Origin: Pseudomaricurvus sp. HS19 | GTDB lineage: Bacteria > Pseudomonadota > Gammaproteobacteria > Pseudomonadales > Cellvibrionaceae | Assembly (NCBI RefSeq): GCF_009857815.1 | Contig: NZ_WVVW01000003.1 | Location: 62,001-126,000, forward strand | Length of the DNA stretch: 64,000 nucleotides | Direction: 5' to 3' | In this document: piece by piece, positions 8,557 through 17,723 of the stretch | Layout of the letters: each line of letters starts with the position of its first letter | How positions within the stretch are numbered: the stretch's first letter is position 1 | Made by a program: the position numbers and the translations under genes | The notes under the pieces: generated by a model | The model's input: the letters and a program-made list of their open reading frames with translations, nothing else | Database searches by the model: none | Told to the model about the DNA's origin: nothing

Positions 8557-8800
8557 ACGGTGCTCCGGTTCGCTGGTCAGCTGGTAAAAAACACCAGCTG
8601 ACTCCCCTCTCTCCGGACTGTCTGCGGGGGCCGGCCTGATGGGCCCTCCTGGCCCAACAGACCTGAAGCGCACGTCCATGTGCGCTTCTCCCCCACAGTC
8701 AGCCCTCCGTTCGGCAGCTCGCACGGGGTTCAAATCCGCACCATAGGAACTGAAAACAAAGCTTGTAAGGCACGTTTGAGACTGCAACAAAGTCCAAATC

Positions 8801-8903
8801 GTCATCGCGAGCGCAGCGTGGCGATCCATTGCTGCCAAAAAGTGAACTACAGAGTGCCACACCTGGATTGCCGCGGCGCTAAAAAAACGCGCCTCGCAAT
8901 GAC
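8801..8903. repeat. Interspersed repeat, GTCATYGCGAG ... CTCGCAATGAC type
   Basis: A 103 bp element with imperfect inverted ends: 8801-8828 begins GTCATCGCGAGCGCAGC and ends GGCGATCCA; 8864-8903, read on the minus strand, begins GTCATTGCGAGGCGC and ends GGCAATCCA. Sequences of this pattern occur as dispersed intergenic repeats in many proteobacteria. It sits in the centre of the larger inverted-repeat structure. Confidence 0.65.
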
Positions 8904-9125
8904 AGGGCAGGGGTTTGTTTTGTCTTTTCGTATCTGAATGTGGCACGGGCTCCGGGGCCCCTGCGTAGCGCCGAGCACCACAGTGCTGGAGGGGGAAGAC
9001 GGCCATGGACGGCCGGCTTAGCCTTGTTGCGCCAGGGACGGCGCATCAAGGCGACCCCGGAAGCGCGAGGAGCGCAGGGAACCGGAAAGTGTTTTTTGCT
9101 TTCCGGCGCGGAGGTGGGGCTGGGC

Positions 9126-9188
9126 TTTCTTTTGGTTACTTTTCTTTGCCCAAACAAAGAAAAGTGACTCGCCCAGCAGGGCGAAACC
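9126..9188. repeat. Right arm of long inverted repeat
   Basis: Inverted partner of 8492-8556: read on the minus strand it starts GGTTTCGCCCTGCTGGGCGA and continues with the same TTACTTTTCTTT...AAAGAAAAGTAACC hairpin. Inside it, at about 8940-9120, is GC-rich sequence with short palindromes (for example GACGGCCATGGACGGCC near 9000) and no open frame with a ribosome-binding site. Confidence 0.75.
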
Positions 9189-9263
9189 CCCAGCTCAAAT
9201 TCACTCCGGCAAACTCTGCAGGCACAAAACCCCAATCAGTCCGCGGAGTACCACCAAACCCGA

Positions 9264-10040
9264 TTAACGCGCCAGCGTCTCCGGCGACACATACTTGGTA
9301 GTACTCCAGCCACCATCCAGCGCAATCACCTGACCATTCAGGTAACTGCCCTCATTGGAGGCCAGGAAGAAGACACAGTTGGCCACGTCGTCGGCGGTGC
9401 CCTCGCGGTTGAAAGGGGTGATCTCGTGGTTGGTGCGCTGGAAGTAGTCGCTCTCCCAGTAGGCGTCGGTCATCTCGGTCTTGATGACGCCGGGGGCGAT
9501 CAGGTTGGAGCGGATGCCCTGCGGGCCGTAGTCGCAGGCGAGGCTGCGGGTCATGCCGATCAGGCCGGCCTTGACGGTGGAGTAGGCGCCGCCGGCGAGG
9601 CCGCTGGTGATACCGAAGACAGAGCCAATGTTGATAATGGAAGAGCCGGGCTGCATCACCGCCAGGGCCTCACGGGCAAAGCGGAACGGCGCTTTCAGGC
9701 TGATGTCGATTACTTCATCCAGAGTGTCATCGTCGGTGTCACCCACCCGGTTCCACTTGCCGGCGCCGGCGTTGTTCACCAGGGAGTCGAGGCGACCGAA
9801 GGTCTCCATGGCGGCCTGCACGGCTTTGGCTGGCACTTCGCGGTCCGCCACATCACCCACCACAATGGCGACTTCAGCGACACCGGCCAGTGACGCGGCC
9901 AGCTCTTCCAGGCGCTCCTTGCGGCGCGCCAGCGCGACAATGTTCCAGCCGGCGTTGGCGAAGCGTTTAACGGTAACGGCGCCGATACCGGAGCTTGCAC
10001 CGGTAATCAGGACAACGGGTTTCTCGGATGGATTAGCCAT
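9264..10040 (-). CDS. SDR-family oxidoreductase
   Basis: A 258-residue classical SDR. TGASSGIG is at 13-20, Ala-Arg-Arg (38-40) after beta-2 suggests NADP(H), NNAG is at 89-92, and the catalytic residues are Ser140, Tyr153 and Lys157. The C-terminal YLNGQVIALDGGWSTTKYVSPE matches the usual glucose/3-oxoacyl reductase-type end. It is isolated: repeats lie downstream, and a 431 bp gap and the Hyu genes lie upstream on the other strand. The substrate is not deducible. Confidence 0.88.
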   Translation of the reverse strand: MANPSEKPVVLITGASSGIGAVTVKRFANAGWNIVALARRKERLEELAASLAGVAEVAIVVGDVADREVPAKAVQAAMETFGRLDSLVNNAGAGKWNRVGDTDDDTLDEVIDISLKAPFRFAREALAVMQPGSSIINIGSVFGITSGLAGGAYSTVKAGLIGMTRSLACDYGPQGIRSNLIAPGVIKTEMTDAYWESDYFQRTNHEITPFNREGTADDVANCVFFLASNEGSYLNGQVIALDGGWSTTKYVSPETLAR

Positions 10041-10471
10041 GGTCTATCGCTCCAACTGTGGTTGCGTCTCTGAGTCTGCCGGTGGCGATTACGCGCAGTA
10101 CCGGCGGCTCTGCTATTTATTAGTCTGTGGCTGATGGGCACATCAGGCGGATCATCTTACCGCAACTGCCGGCCGACGCACGGCAGGCCAGCCGGGATTG
10201 TGCAGTTGCAGGCATTTTGCCTGTCCGGCAGGGGCAAGTGGCGTGAAAATCACCCTCTTCTATCGGCAGGAGCTGCAGTCAGTAGCGGTATGACGGGGGT
10301 TATCTGCGCTAACTGTCGATAGCGCGACGCGATTGGTCGGGATTCCACAGAGGCCTTATGGTTTAGTAAGCCACCAACCCCGACTCCTGCTGCGGTGCCG
10401 GGAGGAGCCCTGTGGAGCCATCTTCAGGCAGGGGCTGAGAGACACCGACAGGGTTAAAGAGGAATGTCACT
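10041..10471. other. Intergenic region upstream of the hyu genes, no gene seen
   Basis: A 431 bp divergent region between the SDR (-) and hyuB-like gene (+). It contains several GC-rich inverted pieces, and a GGTGCC ... GGCTGAGAGACACC stretch near 10394-10436 that superficially recalls the start of a TPP riboswitch but lacks the second conserved arm. Promoters for both genes must lie here; no clear -35/-10 pair stood out. AGAGGAATGTCACT carries the ribosome-binding site for the + gene. Confidence 0.4.
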
Positions 10472-12283
10472 ATGTCATTTGAGTTAAACAGAAAGCTGGC
10501 CGCCAAGCGCGACCCGCTGCCCACCAATGTGGACATCGATTCGGTGTCGGCGAGCATTATTCGCGGCGCCCTGGAAACCATCTGTTTTGAGTCCTGCGCC
10601 CACCTGGGTCGAGCGGCGTCGTCGCCGATTATCAACCAGTCCAACGAGCGCAACGCCTCCATTATCGACTCCAACGGTCGTCTGGTGGTGGGCTCTGTGG
10701 GCACGCCTCACCTGACCTTTGTGACCCAGCTGACCGTGCGCTACGGCCTGATGAACTTTGAGGAGTTCGACTGGGGCCCCGGTGACGTCTTCCTCGGCAA
10801 CGACCCGGACTACGGCGGCGGTCACCTGCCGGACTACAACGTCTATGCACCGGTATTCGACGACAATGGCGAGCTGGTGATGATCCAGTGCCTGCAGGCG
10901 CACCAGGGTGATACCGGCGGCAAGGACCCGGGCGGCTTTACCCTGGAGGCCACGGACGTTTTTACCGAAGGCTTGGCCATCCCCTGTTTGAAGCTGGTGC
11001 ACCGTGGCGAGAAGCGTCGCGATGTGATCAAACTGGTGGAGCGTAACAACCGTTTTGCCACCTTTGCCGGTGACCTGGCGGCCATGATCGGTGGTGTACA
11101 GTACGCCGCCCGCGAGATGCAGGCGCTGATCCGCAAGCATGGCACCGACGCGGTACGTGCCGCCCTCAACTACACCGTCGATTACACCGAGCGCCGTTTC
11201 CGCGAGGAAGTGGGCAAGTGGCCGGACGGCACTTACGAAGCCACCACCTGGGTGGACGCCGATACCCAGGGCACCCCTGACATTAAAGTCCAGGTGGCGG
11301 TCAAGGTGGACGGCGAGAACCTCAGTGTCGACCTGACCGGTACCGATGATCGCCAGCATCTGGTGGGCGTATGGAATACCTACGGTAACTCCCGCGGCTA
11401 CATCATGACCCAGCTGGCGGGCATGATTGACCCCTCTATTCCCAAAAATGAAGGCCTCTTCAACGCCGTGGAGTTTGTGATCCCGGAGGGCACCATTGCT
11501 CATCCGCCTATTAACAAACCGGCGGCACTGGGCTCCTTCCACCCTGCTTGTGAAATCACCGAAGCAGTATGTGTGGCTCTGTCGGAAGTGGTGCCAGAGC
11601 GCGCCCAGCCACAGGTCTACAAAATCGGTATGCCCAACGCTGTGATCGGTTTTTACGACAACGGCCTGATGTGGGTGGACCAGGGTGTGGACTCCCGCTC
11701 CATGGATTCCTCGGCGGTGAAAGGCATTGACGGCTGGGGTTCCTGCCCGTCGTCTCTGGGTGGCCTGTTGCTGTCCATGGCGGAAGATTCCGAGCGTCGC
11801 TATCCGGTACTCAACATCAGCCGTGAGATGGTCACCGACGGCGGTGGTGCCGGTCAGTGGCGCGGTGCTCCCGGCAGCCTCAACGTCAAGAAGGTGCTGG
11901 AGCCGGTGTCGGCCATGGCGTGGATGGTGTCTGCCAAGCACCCGTTGCGTGGCATGTGCGGTGGTGACGATGCCATCCCCTACTCCAACCACTTCCTGGT
12001 GGGTACTGAAGACGAGTACAAGATCGAGCTGGTGGAGAGCACCATGCTGCCGCAGAACTCGGTCATGGCTTACCAGCACGGCGGCGGTGCCGGCTTCGGT
12101 CCGGCGCTGAATCGCGACCCGGAAGCGGTAAAAGAAGACGTACTGGACGAATACGTAAGCCTGCAGGCGGCCCGTGACAAATACGGCGTGGTGCTGACCG
12201 GCACCCTGGAAGAGTACGACCTGGAAGTAGATGTTGCCGCAACCGAAGCGCTGCGTGCCCAGATGAAAGCAGCAGCGGTGTAA
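10472..12283 (+). CDS. Hydantoinase B/oxoprolinase-family protein (HyuB-like subunit)
   Basis: A 603-residue HyuB-type subunit. Family features include the N-terminal CFESCAHLGRAASSP-like segment, NERNASIIDSNGRLV, the FLGNDPDYGGGHLPDYNV loop and the C-terminal GGGAGQWRGAPG and YQHGGGAGFGPALNRDP blocks. With HyuA it would form an ATP-using amidase or carboxylase (N-methylhydantoinase, 5-oxoprolinase, acetone or acetophenone carboxylase); motif reading cannot separate these. It precedes hyuA by 13 bp, so the two are almost certainly co-translated. The order B then A is less common than A then B. No third subunit (gamma, as in acetone carboxylase) is nearby. Confidence 0.85.
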   Translation: MSFELNRKLAAKRDPLPTNVDIDSVSASIIRGALETICFESCAHLGRAASSPIINQSNERNASIIDSNGRLVVGSVGTPHLTFVTQLTVRYGLMNFEEFDWGPGDVFLGNDPDYGGGHLPDYNVYAPVFDDNGELVMIQCLQAHQGDTGGKDPGGFTLEATDVFTEGLAIPCLKLVHRGEKRRDVIKLVERNNRFATFAGDLAAMIGGVQYAAREMQALIRKHGTDAVRAALNYTVDYTERRFREEVGKWPDGTYEATTWVDADTQGTPDIKVQVAVKVDGENLSVDLTGTDDRQHLVGVWNTYGNSRGYIMTQLAGMIDPSIPKNEGLFNAVEFVIPEGTIAHPPINKPAALGSFHPACEITEAVCVALSEVVPERAQPQVYKIGMPNAVIGFYDNGLMWVDQGVDSRSMDSSAVKGIDGWGSCPSSLGGLLLSMAEDSERRYPVLNISREMVTDGGGAGQWRGAPGSLNVKKVLEPVSAMAWMVSAKHPLRGMCGGDDAIPYSNHFLVGTEDEYKIELVESTMLPQNSVMAYQHGGGAGFGPALNRDPEAVKEDVLDEYVSLQAARDKYGVVLTGTLEEYDLEVDVAATEALRAQMKAAAV

Positions 12284-12296
12284 GGAGCTGATAAAA

Positions 12297-14405
12297 ATGA
12301 CTTATCGTGTAGGTATTGATATTGGCGGCACCTTTACGGACTTCGCCATGTTGAAAGGTGAAGAGGTTATTCTTCACAAGAACCTGAGCACCCCGGAAGA
12401 CCGCTCCATCGGTGTGATGACCGGTCTCTCCAAGCTGGCGGAAAAAGAGGGCCTGACTCTGTCGGACTTCCTCGGCCAGTGCGACGCTATCGTGCATGGC
12501 ACCACCATCGCCGACAACACCCTGATCGAGATGAACGGCGCCGTTACCGGCCTCATTACCACCGAGGGATTCCGCGATGAGATGGAGTACCGCCGCGGCT
12601 TTAAGGAGAACATCTGGGATGCCACCCTCAAGCCCTTCAAGCAGATCACGCCCCGCCGTCGTCGCCTGACTGTGCCCGAGCGCATCATGGCCGACGGCAG
12701 TGTTTACAAGCCACTGGATGAAGACGCCGTGCGTGTACAGTGCGCCAAGCTGAAAAAGCAGGGTGTTGAGTCGGTGGCCATTTCCACCATCTTTTCCTTT
12801 GTGAACCCGGCCCACGAAAAACGCATTGCCGAAATTGTGCGTGAGGAACTGCCGGGTGTGCAGGTGTCGGTTTCCCACCAGGTGCTGCCTCGCGGTCCGG
12901 AATACGATCGCACCAGTACCACGGTAGTGGATGCCTACGTCGCGCCACGGGTTATCTCCTATCTGGAGAAATTGGTCAGCCGCCTGAAAGAAGGCGGATA
13001 CCAGAAGCAGCTGATGGTGATGCAGGCCAGCGGCGGTGTGATGACCAAAGAGTACATCGACGGTTCCCCTATCCGTGTACTGGCCTCCGGTCCTGCCGGC
13101 GGTGTGATCGGCTCGGCGCACTCCGGTGTGGCCAAGGGCTCGCCGAATCTGCTGTGTGTGGATATGGGCGGAACCTCCTACGATATGTCCATGGTAATCA
13201 AGGGCGCCGCGCCGGCTGAATCCGGCTGGAACATTCACCACCGCTACCTGGTGGGCGTACCTATGGTGCAGGTGGAAACCCTGGGCGCCGGCGGTGGTTC
13301 TGTCTGTCACGTCAGTGGCGGCGAAGTGCAGGTGGGCCCGGAGTCTGCCGGTTCCGAGCCGGGTCCGATCTGCTACGGCCGCGGCGGTAAAAAGCCTACC
13401 GTCACCGATGCGCTGCTGATGCTGGGCATTCTCTCTGCCGAAGCCGAGTTTGCCGGTGGCAGTTTCTCCCTCACCCGCGAAGGTGTGGAAGAAGCCTTCC
13501 AGGCCATTGGTGACGAGATGGGTTACAGCGCCGAAAACGCCAGTGGCGGCAGTGTTGCTGAAATGGCCGCTTTCGACTGCTGGCGTATCGTGAACGCCAA
13601 TATGATCCAGGCGGTGCGTCGTACCACCGCCGGTAAGGGTGTGGACTCCAAGGACATGGTGATGCTGGCATACGGCGGCAACGGCCCTGCCTTCGCGGCG
13701 GTACACGCCGATGCACTGGGTATCGAGAAGGTACTGGTGCCCAAAGCCTCACCGACCTTCTCTGCCCTGGGCACATTGGTAGCCAAGCCTACCATTGATG
13801 AGGAACGCTCCTGCAGCTTCCAGGTTGATGCTGCCGATTTGTCGCAAATGAAAGCCCTGTGGCAGGAGCTGGAAGGCCGCGCTGCAAAGTATTTCGCCGA
13901 CGCTTCTTTCAACACACGCGACATTCATTTCAGCTATCAGGTAAATATGCGCTACGCCGGCCAGAACTTTGCCGGCAGTTTTGAGCTGTTCACCTGCCAG
14001 GGCGCCCAGGACTTCAGCTTCCTCAGTAAGAACTTTGGTGAGCAGGCGCTGGCGGCGTTCAACAAGCGCCACATGGAAGAGTTTGATCACATTCGTGAAG
14101 GCGAACTGCCGGAAATTATCGGCGTACGTCTGGTCTCTTCCGTGGACACACCATCGCCTATTGTTGGAGAAGGTTTCAACGCTCCCACGGTTGCTGCCAC
14201 GCCTGCCAAGCGTCGTCGTGCCAACCTGGGCGAAGGCTATCAGGAGACCAACGTCTATCTGGACACGTCTCTGGTGCCAGGTAACGAAGTGATGGGGCCG
14301 GCCATTATCGAAACCACCTTCACCACCATCGTGGTCTACCCTGGCTGGAAAGCTCTGGTGGATGACGCTGGTGATTACGAACTGAGAAAGGTATACAGCC
14401 ACTGA
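12297..14405 (+). CDS. Hydantoinase A/oxoprolinase-family protein (HyuA-like subunit)
   Basis: A 702-residue HyuA-type ATP-binding subunit. The actin-fold phosphate loop DIGGTFTDF is at 8-16, followed by HGTTIADNTLIE, the ASGPAGGVIGSA region, VDMGGTSYDMS and ETLGAGGGSVC, all standard for the family. An AAGGAGCTG ribosome-binding site lies in the 13 bp gap after the HyuB-like gene. The protein would phosphorylate the amide or carbonyl substrate before the partner acts. A strong terminator follows at 14484-14506, so the pair forms a complete two-gene operon. Substrate open, as for the partner. Confidence 0.87.
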   Translation: MTYRVGIDIGGTFTDFAMLKGEEVILHKNLSTPEDRSIGVMTGLSKLAEKEGLTLSDFLGQCDAIVHGTTIADNTLIEMNGAVTGLITTEGFRDEMEYRRGFKENIWDATLKPFKQITPRRRRLTVPERIMADGSVYKPLDEDAVRVQCAKLKKQGVESVAISTIFSFVNPAHEKRIAEIVREELPGVQVSVSHQVLPRGPEYDRTSTTVVDAYVAPRVISYLEKLVSRLKEGGYQKQLMVMQASGGVMTKEYIDGSPIRVLASGPAGGVIGSAHSGVAKGSPNLLCVDMGGTSYDMSMVIKGAAPAESGWNIHHRYLVGVPMVQVETLGAGGGSVCHVSGGEVQVGPESAGSEPGPICYGRGGKKPTVTDALLMLGILSAEAEFAGGSFSLTREGVEEAFQAIGDEMGYSAENASGGSVAEMAAFDCWRIVNANMIQAVRRTTAGKGVDSKDMVMLAYGGNGPAFAAVHADALGIEKVLVPKASPTFSALGTLVAKPTIDEERSCSFQVDAADLSQMKALWQELEGRAAKYFADASFNTRDIHFSYQVNMRYAGQNFAGSFELFTCQGAQDFSFLSKNFGEQALAAFNKRHMEEFDHIREGELPEIIGVRLVSSVDTPSPIVGEGFNAPTVAATPAKRRRANLGEGYQETNVYLDTSLVPGNEVMGPAIIETTFTTIVVYPGWKALVDDAGDYELRKVYSH

Positions 14406-14460
14406 GTTAACACGCAGGGTTGTATGGCTGCTGCTTTGCAGCGCCACAGTTGCAGCTTCG

Positions 14461-14506
14461 GTGGCGGTTACCCGCCACCAGGTAGGGGCCTCTGGCCCCT
14501 TTTTTC
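14461..14506 (+). terminator. Double-hairpin Rho-independent terminator after the hyu pair
   Basis: A first stem gtggcgg/ccgccac (14461-14478) is followed by aggggcc-tct-ggcccct (14484-14500) and a T6 run. It lies about 60-100 bp past the HyuA-like stop. Confidence 0.85.
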
Positions 14507-14612
14507 GTTGTGGGTGATAAGCGGTGGGCGATCCGTTACCGGTAGTCGGGGGTGGCAACACGCTGTGACCGGTAGCGGAGGGCAGTGTCTGCCCTGCGTT
14601 ACAGAAATGCGA

Positions 14613-15710
14613 TTACTGTAGCGGCACCGGGGCAGGGTGCTGACGAAAAAACTCCCAGATGAAGTCGGTGGCCTGCAGGGTTGCGTTCGCAGGTTCGCCT
14701 AGCAGTCGCACCCGGTTACCGCCGGGCCAGGCGTGGCCCAGTGAATGCAACACATAGTGCTCCACCGCGATGCCCGCGGGACAGTTGAGGCGGGTTTCGG
14801 TAACGCCATTGGTGGATGTTTCAACACCGGGTTGCTGACAGCCATTGGTGGCAGCCCAATAGTCAGCCTGGTGCTTCGCTGGCGGCAGCAGTTTTGTACC
14901 CCAGGTATGGCGGAATCGACCGCCGGGAGCGCCGCCATTGACCGGTACGGACTCATCCTTGCTGCCATTGATTATCAGGACTGATAGTGGGCTGGCGGGA
15001 CGTGCTTCCTCCTCAAACACAGTGGCCGCCACGGGCGCAATGGCCGCTATTTTATCGGCGAGGTGAATGCCGAGGCGATGGGTCATCATGCCGCCGTTGG
15101 ACATGCCGGTGACATAGATTCGACGGTGATCGATAGCGTAGTCCTCAACCAACTTATCAATCAGTGCGTTGATAAAGCCCACGTCATCGACCCGCTGTTG
15201 CATGGCGTAGGCGCAGCAGAGGCCGGCGTTCCAGGTCAGGCGTCTGTTCTGCCGGTGACCGCTGCCCTGGGGGTACACAACCGTAAAGCCTTCCTCAATG
15301 GCTTTACCGGTAAAGCCGGTCATCTGCTCGGCGTTGTGTGCATTGCCTCCCCCTCCGTGCAGCACCAGCACCAGTGCACGTGGATTGTTGCCCGCTGCTG
15401 CAGCATTGCGGACCAGGTATGTGCGCTTGACTCCGTCGTGTTGTATTTGCTGCATGCCATCAGGCAGCGACCGGGACTCGCCTGCTCCGAAGCTGGAATA
15501 CACCAGCAGCACAAGCACTACCGGTAACTGGCGAAATCGTGACTGTATTCGTTGTTTGGGCTCAATGGCCCGGTGGGGGCGGAGGATAGGTGCTCTACTG
15601 TGCGAGATTCTCCGCTGGTGTTGGCAATGGCCTCTGTCTGTATTCCTTGTCAGCCAAACAACGCTGATCGCGACAGCGATTCCGGTGAGGTAGCCAATGC
15701 CATAATCCAT
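14613..15710 (-). CDS. Secreted PHB-depolymerase-like (LpqC-type) esterase
   Basis: A 365-residue alpha/beta hydrolase of the Esterase_PHB/LpqC family. LVLVLHGGGGNAHNAEQM gives the oxyanion region (about 113-130), GMSNGG has the nucleophile Ser204, INGSKDESVP gives the acid, and SLGHAWPGG gives the histidine. A signal-like stretch (VVLVLLVYSSFGAGE) sits at about 64-78, not at the N-terminus, so the 55 residues before it (another hydrophobic segment, then basic sequence) may not be translated; no ATG with a good ribosome-binding site lies closer. Substrates of the family include short polyhydroxybutyrate and feruloyl or acetyl-xylan esters. It lies 82 bp after the outer-membrane protein gene on the same strand and may end that operon. 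Confidence 0.8.
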   Translation of the reverse strand: MDYGIGYLTGIAVAISVVWLTRNTDRGHCQHQRRISHSRAPILRPHRAIEPKQRIQSRFRQLPVVLVLLVYSSFGAGESRSLPDGMQQIQHDGVKRTYLVRNAAAAGNNPRALVLVLHGGGGNAHNAEQMTGFTGKAIEEGFTVVYPQGSGHRQNRRLTWNAGLCCAYAMQQRVDDVGFINALIDKLVEDYAIDHRRIYVTGMSNGGMMTHRLGIHLADKIAAIAPVAATVFEEEARPASPLSVLIINGSKDESVPVNGGAPGGRFRHTWGTKLLPPAKHQADYWAATNGCQQPGVETSTNGVTETRLNCPAGIAVEHYVLHSLGHAWPGGNRVRLLGEPANATLQATDFIWEFFRQHPAPVPLQ

Positions 15711-15792
15711 TGTGGTGTATCCCTGTATTCAAACCCCTTGCGGGCGCCGGTGTACGAGGCTGGTCAGCACACTGTCTGCGCGGCGCCGTTGG

Positions 15793-16788
15793 TCACAGCT
15801 TCTCAATATAGTGTTCCGAAAAGAACACCTCCAGTCCGAAATAGATTGCCCAGGTGTCGGAGAAGCCGCGGTCGCGGGGAAAGGTCACTTCCGGTGTAAC
15901 CTTGAAGTAGAGCCAGTCCCTGTTCAGCTTGCGACGCCATGGCATGCGGAAGCCGTAACCGGTGACCCTGGGATTGGGTTCGCTGCTGCCGCTGACAGAA
16001 AAGCGATACTCCAACGAGCTTTTGGTAAAGCGCCGGTAGAAGGAGTAGCCGTGATAAAACTCCCACTCGTTGTCGGCGTCAATAAATTGCGCTTCGTTAA
16101 TAATGCGGAAGGTATCGCGCTTGTCGAGGGGCATATAAACATCCCAGCGGCTGTCAGCACGCCAACCCCGGGAGTCAAAATAACTGCCTGAAAATTTAAG
16201 TCGCGAGCGCCACTGTTCACTCAACTGGTCGCTGCGCGAGATGCTGGCCTTGCTGTAGGGATCCAGTGGCCAGCGTACCCGTACACCGAAACGCAGGTCG
16301 CTGTCCCACTGTTCCTGAACTTTATTCAACAGTGACAGGCCCGCTACCATGTCTTCATCCCGGTTATCGACGGTGTCGCCCGTGACGTTGCGCTGCCGAT
16401 CATCAATAGAGTCGAGTTCATCGGGGTCGGAGTCGAGGAACACGCTGAGTTTGTTTTTGCTGTTGGGCAGGTCCAGGCGGGTCTTGATGGTACCCCGGGT
16501 TTCGTTGGGCCGGCCTGATGATATCTCGTGGTTGAAGCGAATCTGCACGTAGCTCTTGCTGACCAGGTCGCTGTCGAAGCTGTCACGGGCAATGTACTGG
16601 TCCAGGCCCGAGGAGGCGCCGCTGACACCGCGGGAGAGTGTGGCCTGCTGGCGCTCAAGCCAGGAGAGGGTACCGGTGACCCAGGAGTCGCTGGTACTGT
16701 TTTCAACCGCATCGTCAGCGCCGGCATGGAGAACAGTGCACGCCAACAGGATGCAGAGAGCCGAACTGACTGTGTGTATTGCTTTCAT
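15793..16788 (-). CDS. Putative outer-membrane protein in the MscS/ATPase gene run
   Basis: A 331-residue protein of unknown family. It has a signal peptide (positive start MKAIHTVSS, hydrophobic core, AHAGA-type end near residue 22-24), then 45 residues predicted helical, then alternating short beta-rich segments with aromatic girdle residues (WDVYMPLD, WEFYHGYSFYRRF, WLYFKVTPEV, WAIYFGLEVFF). A beta-barrel of the outer membrane is inferred. It ends at EHYIEKL, so the usual terminal aromatic is missing. It starts 103 bp after the MscS gene on the same strand, making an inner-membrane ATPase / channel / outer-membrane protein set. I do not recognise it beyond this. Confidence 0.65.
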   Translation of the reverse strand: MKAIHTVSSALCILLACTVLHAGADDAVENSTSDSWVTGTLSWLERQQATLSRGVSGASSGLDQYIARDSFDSDLVSKSYVQIRFNHEISSGRPNETRGTIKTRLDLPNSKNKLSVFLDSDPDELDSIDDRQRNVTGDTVDNRDEDMVAGLSLLNKVQEQWDSDLRFGVRVRWPLDPYSKASISRSDQLSEQWRSRLKFSGSYFDSRGWRADSRWDVYMPLDKRDTFRIINEAQFIDADNEWEFYHGYSFYRRFTKSSLEYRFSVSGSSEPNPRVTGYGFRMPWRRKLNRDWLYFKVTPEVTFPRDRGFSDTWAIYFGLEVFFSEHYIEKL

Positions 16789-16891
16789 TACTGCTATTGC
16801 CGATCAGTTACCGGTGGTGGCGGTTGGCAGCTCGTTGCTGCCGGTGTGCCACCGGCATCTGCTATTAGTGTAGTCCGGATTATTGTAATTC

Positions 16892-17716
16892 TCAGCGTAT
16901 CGGTGGTCGCTTGATACCGGCTTCGGTAAAGAGTGTGGCCGCACGCAAGGTGATATCGCTCTGCAATGCTTTCTCGTACCTTACATCCAGCACGTAGGCT
17001 TTGGTGCGCAAACGGATCACAATCTGCTCGGCGAGGCAAATCTCTTCCAGGGTGAAGGTCACCGGCTTTTTCAGGTAGACGTAGCGGCTGGTGACGATCA
17101 CTTCGCGCAGAATGCGCCTCGCCTCATCAACGTTGGCATCGAGTGCCAGGTGAAAATCGGTGACTACCATCATATCCATGGCTCCCATGTTGCCGGAAGC
17201 TACAGCCTCGGTAATAAAGCGCAGGTTAGGGATAGTAACGGTGTTGTCATCCAGGGTTTGCAGGCGCACGGAGCGCAGGGTGATGGCAACGATTTCGCCA
17301 TAGATATCACCGAAGGTGACCCGGTCCCCGACCTGAAACGGGCGGTCAAACAGCAGCAACACCCCGGAGACCAGCGAGGCTGCCACATCCTTCAGCGCAA
17401 AGCCTAAAGCAACGGCGGCGGAACCGGCGAAGGCAATCAGCAGCTCCTTGGGTGGTTCCAGTACACCCACGATCAAAAACGCTGTGCCGCCGATGTAGAG
17501 GGAAAATGAGATCAGTGTGGCCAGCTGCAGGATAATAAAACGCTTGGCCGGGAACTGCCGCATGAGGCCATCGCAAAACTGCCGCAAAAACCAGTTCACG
17601 GCCCAGAGCAGGAAGAAACCGAGCAGCAACAGCAGCAGCGTGCCCGGATCAAACATGCCCATCAGCACTTCCAGCTGGCTGGGCCCCGGCGAAGCCAGTT
17701 CGGCGACCTTATCCAT
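16892..17716 (-). CDS. Small MscS-family mechanosensitive channel
   Basis: A 274-residue MscS-type channel, close to E. coli MscS in size (286). TM1 is about 23-45, TM2 59-86 and the glycine/alanine-rich pore helix TM3 about 93-124 (AFAGSAAVALGFALKDVAASLVSG has the A/G pattern). The beta domain follows (FQVGDRV at about 127-133, GEIVAITLRSVRLQT, NTVTIPN ending near 164), then the alpha/beta portal domain. It starts eight bases past the last codon of the large membrane ATPase, so the two are translationally coupled. Known MscS proteins open under membrane tension; coupling to an ATPase is my inference from gene order only. Confidence 0.92.
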   Translation of the reverse strand: MDKVAELASPGPSQLEVLMGMFDPGTLLLLLLGFFLLWAVNWFLRQFCDGLMRQFPAKRFIILQLATLISFSLYIGGTAFLIVGVLEPPKELLIAFAGSAAVALGFALKDVAASLVSGVLLLFDRPFQVGDRVTFGDIYGEIVAITLRSVRLQTLDDNTVTIPNLRFITEAVASGNMGAMDMMVVTDFHLALDANVDEARRILREVIVTSRYVYLKKPVTFTLEEICLAEQIVIRLRTKAYVLDVRYEKALQSDITLRAATLFTEAGIKRPPIR

Positions 17717-17723
17717 AGCGGCG

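Noticed and set aside
10394-10440. TPP-riboswitch-like bases GGTGCC ... GGCTGAGAGACACC upstream of the hyu genes
   Set aside because: The second conserved arm (CCTGATCTGGATAATGCCAGCG type) is absent, and the downstream genes have no thiamine link.
10484-13706. Long minus-strand frames (531 and 547 codons) opposite the hyu pair
   Set aside because: The composition is antisense-like, with no start signals and no family motifs; the + strand genes are clear.
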